Position numbers and translations under genes: made by a program
Assembly: GCF_000151665.1 (NCBI RefSeq)
Contig: NW_013171860.1
Location: forward strand, 910,338-948,003
Length of the DNA stretch: 37,666 nt
Source: Blastocystis hominis
Lineage: Eukaryota; Sar; Bigyra; Opalinata; Blastocystidae
Direction: 5' to 3'
Shown: in pieces, positions 33,501 to 37,666 of the stretch
Layout: the number at the start of each line of letters is the position of its first letter
How positions within the stretch are numbered: the first letter of the stretch is position 1
Notes under the pieces: model-generated
Databases searched by the model: none
What the model was told of the DNA's origin: nothing
What the model saw: the letters and a program-made list of their open reading frames with translations, nothing else

Positions 33501-34951
33501 TCATGGGGGACCGTATCGTACGCCTTCTTAAAATCGATAAAGCATGCAAATGCCTGCAACTCGTCTTCCGGCAGCCTTATCCGATTTTTCACCGCTCGCG
33601 CTTCGATAGTCCATCGTTGTATAATCTCGATCAAAGCTCCGACCTGCCCTACACACTCCTGTTCTGGACGGAAACCCGCCTGGGCATCCGACAGGAAGTG
33701 CTCCTTCTCAAAGACGGAGCTGATACGACAAGCTATCACTGCCGCCACGATCTTCACGCACACAGGCATCAAACTGATACCTCTGTAATTGTTCATGTCC
33801 GTCAAATCTCCCTTTTTCGGTACCGAAACTACCGTAGAAGTCATCAAGTCCTCTGGTATGTTCCCATGGAAGATGGCATTCAGTACTCTCAGCAATATGT
33901 ACGCTAATCCCCGATCCCCTCGAGGCCACTTATTTCGCGTTATTGCCTTGTACACTTCTCCTGGAATACCATCTATACCCGAGGCCTTCCCGTTTGCCAT
34001 CGTCTTCACTACTTCTCGAACCTCCTTCCAAGATATGTCTTTATTCCAGTACTCTTCGCTCCCGCACATACCCTGGTTTTGAGGCTTGTTCACCTCAAAC
34101 TTCTCCCAGTATCCGAGATCCTTGCTATGGCCATTTCCCTTTGACCCTAGCTTCCTGTAGTGTTCAGCCCACAAGTCAGCCACTTCGTGCTCATCGGTAC
34201 ACAGCCTACCACTTGCAGGATCCTTTATCACCATCGCCTTCCTGCTCTTCTCCTCGTTCAGCTGTTTCCCTATCCATTGCCACAGTCTGCGGCTATCATT
34301 CCGGAGTTGGGATTCTATACCGCTATGAATCGCACGTATCTTCTCTTCTTCCTTGTACTGCTTTATGGCTCTCTGGCACTTCTTCATCAGGGCTCTCTCT
34401 TCCTGCGATAGTTCCTCTCCTCTGTGTCTCTTCTTCAGTAAATTCCGTCTCTTCTCCGCCAATCTCTTTATCTTCCTCGGAAACGGCTTCTTTACTCTTT
34501 TACCAGGTTTGGGCGCTCGGACCATTCCTTTCTGCTCCAGCGAGTCTTTCAATTCCACTAGGAATCGAGACACAGCCTCGCTACTCTCGCTCTCTATCAA
34601 CCCCTGGTACCGGCTGATGTCAAACTTGGAGTCATCCAAATCATCCTCCAAGCGTCGGAGTACTGCAAATCGGTTCACACTTTTGTACACCGGACCTGAA
34701 GTCTTCTGCACAAAGCTCAGAGTTGCAGATAATCCATTATGATCTGAGATTTTCGAATCCACTACCGAGACTTGGCTACACTTTGCTTTCCCTCCAATCG
34801 AATGTAGAATGTAGTCGATAACGCTTACAATCCTTCCTCTCTTGAAGGTTACTTCTCCTCTCCCCATTGGAGCTACCTCCACGGGGATCTGCTGGCCTCG
34901 AATCCAGTTCTTCACCTCCGAGGGAGTCATGTTGAAGTCTCCCATTACCAC
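30584..34951 (-). CDS. LINE ORF: endonuclease C-terminus, reverse transcriptase, Cys/His finger, long extension
   Basis: About 1455 codons. It starts inside the endonuclease: VMGDFNMTP, IDYILHS and SKISDHNGL are the C-terminal APE motifs, so this frame has no true start and must have been joined to the frame upstream. The reverse transcriptase follows: GKASGIDGIPGE, NNYRGISLMP, AGFRPEQECV, FIDFKKAYDTVPH, LRQGCPLSPILFS and the catalytic LMFADDIVV near residue 568. A CPCCGECERETLEHFLFKC zinc knuckle lies near residue 930. After it come about 500 residues rich in Ser, Thr and Arg, with a second Cys pair (CLLCKD, near residue 1290), unlike the usual short LINE C-terminus. The stop is TAA at 30586-30584, directly before the TTTG tail. 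All key motifs of the polymerase are present. Confidence 0.9.
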   Translation of the reverse strand: MVMGDFNMTPSEVKNWIRGQQIPVEVAPMGRGEVTFKRGRIVSVIDYILHSIGGKAKCSQVSVVDSKISDHNGLSATLSFVQKTSGPVYKSVNRFAVLRRLEDDLDDSKFDISRYQGLIESESSEAVSRFLVELKDSLEQKGMVRAPKPGKRVKKPFPRKIKRLAEKRRNLLKKRHRGEELSQEERALMKKCQRAIKQYKEEEKIRAIHSGIESQLRNDSRRLWQWIGKQLNEEKSRKAMVIKDPASGRLCTDEHEVADLWAEHYRKLGSKGNGHSKDLGYWEKFEVNKPQNQGMCGSEEYWNKDISWKEVREVVKTMANGKASGIDGIPGEVYKAITRNKWPRGDRGLAYILLRVLNAIFHGNIPEDLMTSTVVSVPKKGDLTDMNNYRGISLMPVCVKIVAAVIACRISSVFEKEHFLSDAQAGFRPEQECVGQVGALIEIIQRWTIEARAVKNRIRLPEDELQAFACFIDFKKAYDTVPHEALLYKLRAYGISGKTYNFIRTLYDRSYISVRVGQLRSPKVPLERGLRQGCPLSPILFSIFINDILPKPKKRLFSWEPKVEGLMFADDIVVFARTADRLQKLLDHVSEWANTWEMSVGHAKCGVMLFGTAEKNANYEGREWILQGEPIAVVEEYTYLGVKITPKLDRTDMRDARIGRMEMLLGSQKRFLCNYRIPAQLRVKVLQSVVLTSGLYAAEVWGGNKDEAQKVQSVLNKGLNYILQATGKFSTCIPSLELELDMPPVYPILVSKRLRCMWKGRWLSRTLGDLIDSRLEWWSTKNTYLKTTERLAQEVLQTVGRGIIDDHLACGKEVPARWLVERRKCHVQMAFEMWGGEPRNGNPFSARDLVRRMIPRLWIRQLQESTAQFLRTYLTRGRAINRRYLDLWFRHPELARGCQVILEMRCGSWCCVETRYPKLEGPEGCKCPCCGECERETLEHFLFKCRRYMKERLALVRRIRERLTLGEERDVEPLIRMVLGLDDVSTRKAEVQGVKRKSVKRDALPLPDSPNDSEAASRLTRALEKDTSPRRGGTKSDLSDGPARGDQVESGRVSTPGGVPEREQLVVSLSHPPTSFSAPVKVTSLPQVPGRKKSRQSGIDEFFKIATKWSDKDKDLSADKTLDKTLDKTGTRTRSRWTDSRRTVLDPSNRKRLRLVQERTWRDTHGLSTNDRSTSDNEPIESLLAFKLRNDRVAQGSKGVTHRQSPTDDEDSQTPEIIPLIDRKDTECQTLRTTGKSLPITGITPDKNDEGSRAVSTTASTTANSTFSTVDSGDACQVSTHIAVDSRFRPCLLCKDPVDMRGSLRGFGDCSVIPRGSLGRRVIQRIYCSDWRDIVKGSMRNGFGSVCTSSGENHGSDSHGRDNWVPTTGRKDCEEIQTPGNGHGKFFGERSELVVCEELAKFLQSTHYDRLTLFGIWSRGIASRPKRWASGKKSKAGRYGRSRRSTARSRSPAGQ

Positions 34952-37247
34952 TAACTAAATTCACATTCTTCCTATCTCCCGCGTAACCCATTATCTTCCT
35001 CTTCAGATCTTCTTTCACCACTTCCTTCTTCCCCTCAGCATTCGCTGTAGGGATGTACACGTTGCAGATCACAAGCTTCTTCTCGCCTCGGCCACACCGA
35101 ATCCAGATCATATTCTCTGTGATCTCGAGCACCTCGGGAAACATGTCTCTCTGAACGATCGTCGCTATTCCCAGGTTTCCTTTCGCCAGCTTCTTCGGCC
35201 GGTGTTCGAAAACCACACAGCCCGGAACTTTCCAAACTTCATCACGTTCCGTCCGTTTCGTCTCCTGTAGCGCCAATACGTTCGCACCCACCTCATTCAT
35301 GTAGTTCAGGATTTCGATCTTCTTCTTCTTCACTGTCCCTACATTATGGGTTGCCACGCCGTACACCAGTCTCCTGTCAAATTGGTATTTCTTCCCCTTT
35401 GGTCGCCGGGGATTCTGGAGAAACACTCTCACTCTGAATCCCATATGGTTCCCAAGCACTGAGAAAGGGGTCACAAACTTATCGTTCGTGATTCCCTTCC
35501 CAGTCACTTTGAAGAAGCGCTCTTGGCCAATTTTGCGGAGAATTGTCACTCGGACGTCCTGCACTATCGATTCCAGTTCGCACACTTCCACCAACCGGTA
35601 TATCAACTTGTACACCAGTTTCACGTTGCCCTCTAGCAATCCATAGATTCTCAAGTGTTCGCCCTTTCTGGGTTCACACACTACTTCCTGCGTCGTATCC
35701 GAGTCTTTACGGCCTTCCTCGTTTCCTTTCTCTTCCTTCTTCGGTTTTCCTCTTCTACCTCGTCTCGACTTCTTCTTATTTTTCTTCTCCTCTTCTATCT
35801 CCGCTACCGTCTCCTTCGCCTTCTTAATGGCTGCCTCTAGATAGCGGTCGTCTTCCAGCGAGGTATTCTCTACCGATATCTCCTTCTTCTTCGCATCTTG
35901 CTCTTCCTTCACAGATATCTGCTTCTCTGATTCTTTCTCAGGCTCTGCCAAAAGTTCCTCTTTGCTCGGACCTTCGTTTCTTACCTCCCTCTCCCCTTCC
36001 ACACATTCCTTCTGGGGAGGAACTACCAAACCATCTGCATCGATGTTTATCCGGTAAGACTCCACAAGTCCGCGGTCTTCCATAGACCAAACCTCAGGAC
36101 CTTCCGAACCTTCTCGCCATCTCTCAATCTCCTCCTTCTCCACATCACTCTTAGGTTCGCTTTCCTCTGCCTGCGGTAAGCACTTCCTCTCGGGTACTCG
36201 GACCATCATATCCTCGTCCCAACTTTGGCTTCGCCTGTGCCACTTCACTTCAGGTCTGTGTACTTCGTCTCCTCTGTTGTGCAATACTTTACTCTCTCCC
36301 TCTCTACCGAGGGTCTTCATCGTCCTCTCTTCTTGCAAGGGTTTCTCATCCTCCTCCTCCTCCTCACTCTCTTCTTGATCCACCTGGACATTCACTTTCA
36401 CAGGTGTGACCACTCTGCAGTGTGAATTGAGGATAGTATCTCGTCTCGGTGAATGTTCTCGCGTTGAGGCGTTACTATAGTGAGATCTCTCACTCTCGGG
36501 GCTCGAGGGTCTCCAGCCACCCAGAGGGCTGCTCTTCCTTTCCTCTACCTCAAGCCATCCATCAACACTATCCGTCACCGAGTTCTCCATCGTGGAGTCA
36601 CTCCAATATCCATTCTCGTTTTCATCCATCAAGACTTCCAGATACTCTTCTTTCGGCCAATCCATGGGTATCGTAGAAGGAGAGGACACTTCACTGCTAC
36701 TCTCCTCCTCCTCCTCCCTGTCCCAATTCTGCCTTCCTTCCTCTGAGTACCTCCTTGTCTCTTCCTCTTTAGGATATTCTTCGACCTCCCTTCCTTCGAT
36801 ACTCTCCTCACTCCATATCCTTCCGGGATTCTCTTGCTCCTTTGTTTCCATGGGGTGTTCCTTGGGTCCCGCTAGACACGTCTTCTCTACCGGGATATGC
36901 CCCACTTCCGTTTCTTCTTCCTTGGACATAGGTTTGTCACTCTTCGCATCACAGCTTTCTTCTATCGGGTCTGACGGTCTCACTGGCACCTCCATTCTCT
37001 CAAGCACCTGGGGCGATTCTGTCTTCTGGGGTCCATTGGTTCCTTTGGTTCCATTGGGCACCTTGGTTCCCTTCGGCTCCTGTAGCCGTACTCTTTGAAC
37101 CCTCTCTTCGGTCGTCCCTCGTGCTTCCTCTCGGTTCTTCTCTTCCTTCACGGTGCTATCGTCTCCCTTTCTCTCTGTCTGTAATTTCTTATCTGATGCC
37201 TTGGCTTCTAGCTCAACCTCCTTCCTTCTCGCCTCTTTCTTCTTCTT
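34776..37247 (-). CDS. LINE ORF: charged N-terminal region, ORF1-like domain, endonuclease N-terminus
   Basis: A long frame read from about 37247, after a TGA, with no certain start. The first 500 residues are mostly Glu, Lys, Ser and Pro, with a basic patch (KKSRRGRRGKPKKE). Next is a compact domain (HLRIYGLLEGNVKLVYKL, then VTILRKIGQERFF) that resembles ORF1-type RNA-binding modules of L1-like elements; this is a tentative match. The endonuclease begins at YGVATHNVGTVKKKK, with the metal site in VLALQETKR and KLVICNVYIPT. At VNLV the frame leaves the endonuclease; the rest of that domain continues in the frame ending at 30584. The join holds a tandem TTAG TTAG (34951-34958); one TTAG fewer would keep VNLVVMGDFN in one frame. 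Confidence 0.8.
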   Translation of the reverse strand, partial: KKKKEARRKEVELEAKASDKKLQTERKGDDSTVKEEKNREEARGTTEERVQRVRLQEPKGTKVPNGTKGTNGPQKTESPQVLERMEVPVRPSDPIEESCDAKSDKPMSKEEETEVGHIPVEKTCLAGPKEHPMETKEQENPGRIWSEESIEGREVEEYPKEEETRRYSEEGRQNWDREEEEESSSEVSSPSTIPMDWPKEEYLEVLMDENENGYWSDSTMENSVTDSVDGWLEVEERKSSPLGGWRPSSPESERSHYSNASTREHSPRRDTILNSHCRVVTPVKVNVQVDQEESEEEEEDEKPLQEERTMKTLGREGESKVLHNRGDEVHRPEVKWHRRSQSWDEDMMVRVPERKCLPQAEESEPKSDVEKEEIERWREGSEGPEVWSMEDRGLVESYRINIDADGLVVPPQKECVEGEREVRNEGPSKEELLAEPEKESEKQISVKEEQDAKKKEISVENTSLEDDRYLEAAIKKAKETVAEIEEEKKNKKKSRRGRRGKPKKEEKGNEEGRKDSDTTQEVVCEPRKGEHLRIYGLLEGNVKLVYKLIYRLVEVCELESIVQDVRVTILRKIGQERFFKVTGKGITNDKFVTPFSVLGNHMGFRVRVFLQNPRRPKGKKYQFDRRLVYGVATHNVGTVKKKKIEILNYMNEVGANVLALQETKRTERDEVWKVPGCVVFEHRPKKLAKGNLGIATIVQRDMFPEVLEITENMIWIRCGRGEKKLVICNVYIPTANAEGKKEVVKEDLKRKIMGYAGDRKNVNLVSGNGRLQHDSLGGEELDSRPADPRGGSSNGERRSNLQERKDCKRYRLHSTFDWRESKV

Positions 37248-37291
37248 CTTTCTTGGCTTCCAGAATTGGTTTCAGCTTCTTGTACTCTTCT

Positions 37292-37519
37292 CTAACCACT
37301 CTCAATCATTCTATATCGTACTCTACCCCGCCTCCTCCTCTCTGTCTTGGCTGGCGTAAACAACAGCGCCAGATCCTCTATAGACTCTTTCCTTCTATAG
37401 GGTGCTTCCATGTCAGCGTGTGTGGTATCATATCTCTTCCAAAAGTGGACATTTCCAACGAATTCGAGTACTCCCATCGCATCCTGCAACTCTCTCACCC
37501 ATGTCCTCTCTCTTCCCAA
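37292..37519 (-). other. Possible 5' coding part of the LINE
   Basis: A 75-codon frame (ERTWVRELQDAMGVLEFVGN) that reads like protein and lies just upstream of a Lys-rich stretch (EEYKKLKPILEAKK) found in another frame. At least two frame changes separate these from the long ORF, mostly in AAG-rich repeats where sequencing slips are common. It may be the true N-terminus of the element's first protein. Beyond 37520 nothing is recognised up to the window edge. Confidence 0.4.
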
Positions 37520-37666
37520 AGATAAGAGAAAGCAGAAAAATCAGTGTTCAATTTCCCAGATGGGAAGGCAAATTTACTGTCGGAACGAATTGGGCTCAAT
37601 TTACTACAAATTCATCCCTCATCCACCAAATCAAGTGGTGTATCCAAATTCGCATTCTTATCCCAC

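Larger units (their letters stand above)
30566..37666 (-). mobile_element. APE-type non-LTR retrotransposon (LINE), 5' end beyond window
   Basis: A minus-strand element of about 7 kb or more, GC-rich in AT-rich surroundings. In order 5' to 3' on the minus strand: a Lys/Glu-rich and Ser/Pro-rich region (about 37500-35700), a possible ORF1-type RNA-binding domain, an apurinic-type endonuclease, a reverse transcriptase with FADD, a Cys/His finger, a long Ser/Thr-rich extension and a TTTG tail. The coding part is split into two long frames by one frame break at 34951-34958. Further breaks lie in the 5' part near 37250-37300. There are no LTRs. It is related to the L1/Jockey-like endonuclease-bearing groups; the exact clade needs a tree. 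The 5' end and target-site duplication cannot be seen, since the element runs to the window edge. Confidence 0.9.

Noticed and set aside
31332-37525. Many plus-strand frames of 60-224 codons opposite the LINE
   Set aside because: They are antisense shadows of the LINE coding region; their Ser/Pro/Leu-rich translations have no motif.
1-37666. CRISPR array, bacterial operons, tRNA or rRNA genes
   Set aside because: No regularly spaced repeats, no Shine-Dalgarno-linked gene strings and no structured GC-rich RNA segment were seen; introns and poly(A) motifs show a eukaryotic nuclear genome.

Overview
This is a nuclear window from a unicellular eukaryote, most likely Blastocystis or a close opalinate stramenopile. 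Three things point there. (1) At least 26 reading-frame breaks are resolved by GT...AG introns of only 28-34 nt, almost all ending in TAG. (2) The octamer TGTTTGTT, the published Blastocystis polyadenylation motif, lies just after several genes. (3) In the gene at 1296-2533 the stop codon appears to be absent from the DNA and made by poly(A) addition. The species assignment is an inference.

Layout. From 1.3 to 28.7 kb the DNA is very AT-rich and carries nine glycosyltransferase-like loci on both strands: an unassigned nucleotide-sugar transferase-like gene (1.3-2.5 kb), a DUF1647-like gene (6.1-7.4 kb) and its broken paralogue (18.0-19.4 kb), two HxRxGD fucosyltransferase-like genes (9.0-10.3 and 25.3-26.9 kb), two GT92-like genes (11.8-13.3 and 15.3-16.7 kb) and two GT49/LARGE-like genes (21.3-24.0 and 27.1-28.7 kb). 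Where the 5' end can be resolved, they begin with one hydrophobic segment, as Golgi type II membrane enzymes do. An insertion of two housekeeping loci lies at 3.0-5.7 kb: a GC-rich ribosomal protein eL8 (RPL7A) gene with one in-frame TAG, and a truncated VPS13-like 3' fragment facing it.

From 30.57 kb to the right edge a GC-rich non-LTR retrotransposon (APE endonuclease plus reverse transcriptase) lies on the minus strand. Its 3' tail is a TTTG repeat that contains the host poly(A) motif. A 50-N assembly gap lies at 17617-17666. No tRNA, rRNA or CRISPR was recognised. The spacers between genes are 0.2-2 kb of AT-rich DNA in which little can be seen.

How the parts fit together (inference): the glycosyltransferases probably act in the secretory pathway to build surface or secreted glycans. 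Mixed families in one island, close paralogue pairs and at least one pseudogene suggest a duplicating, fast-changing locus. All splice junctions, created stops and family calls were derived by hand and need transcript and profile-search support.
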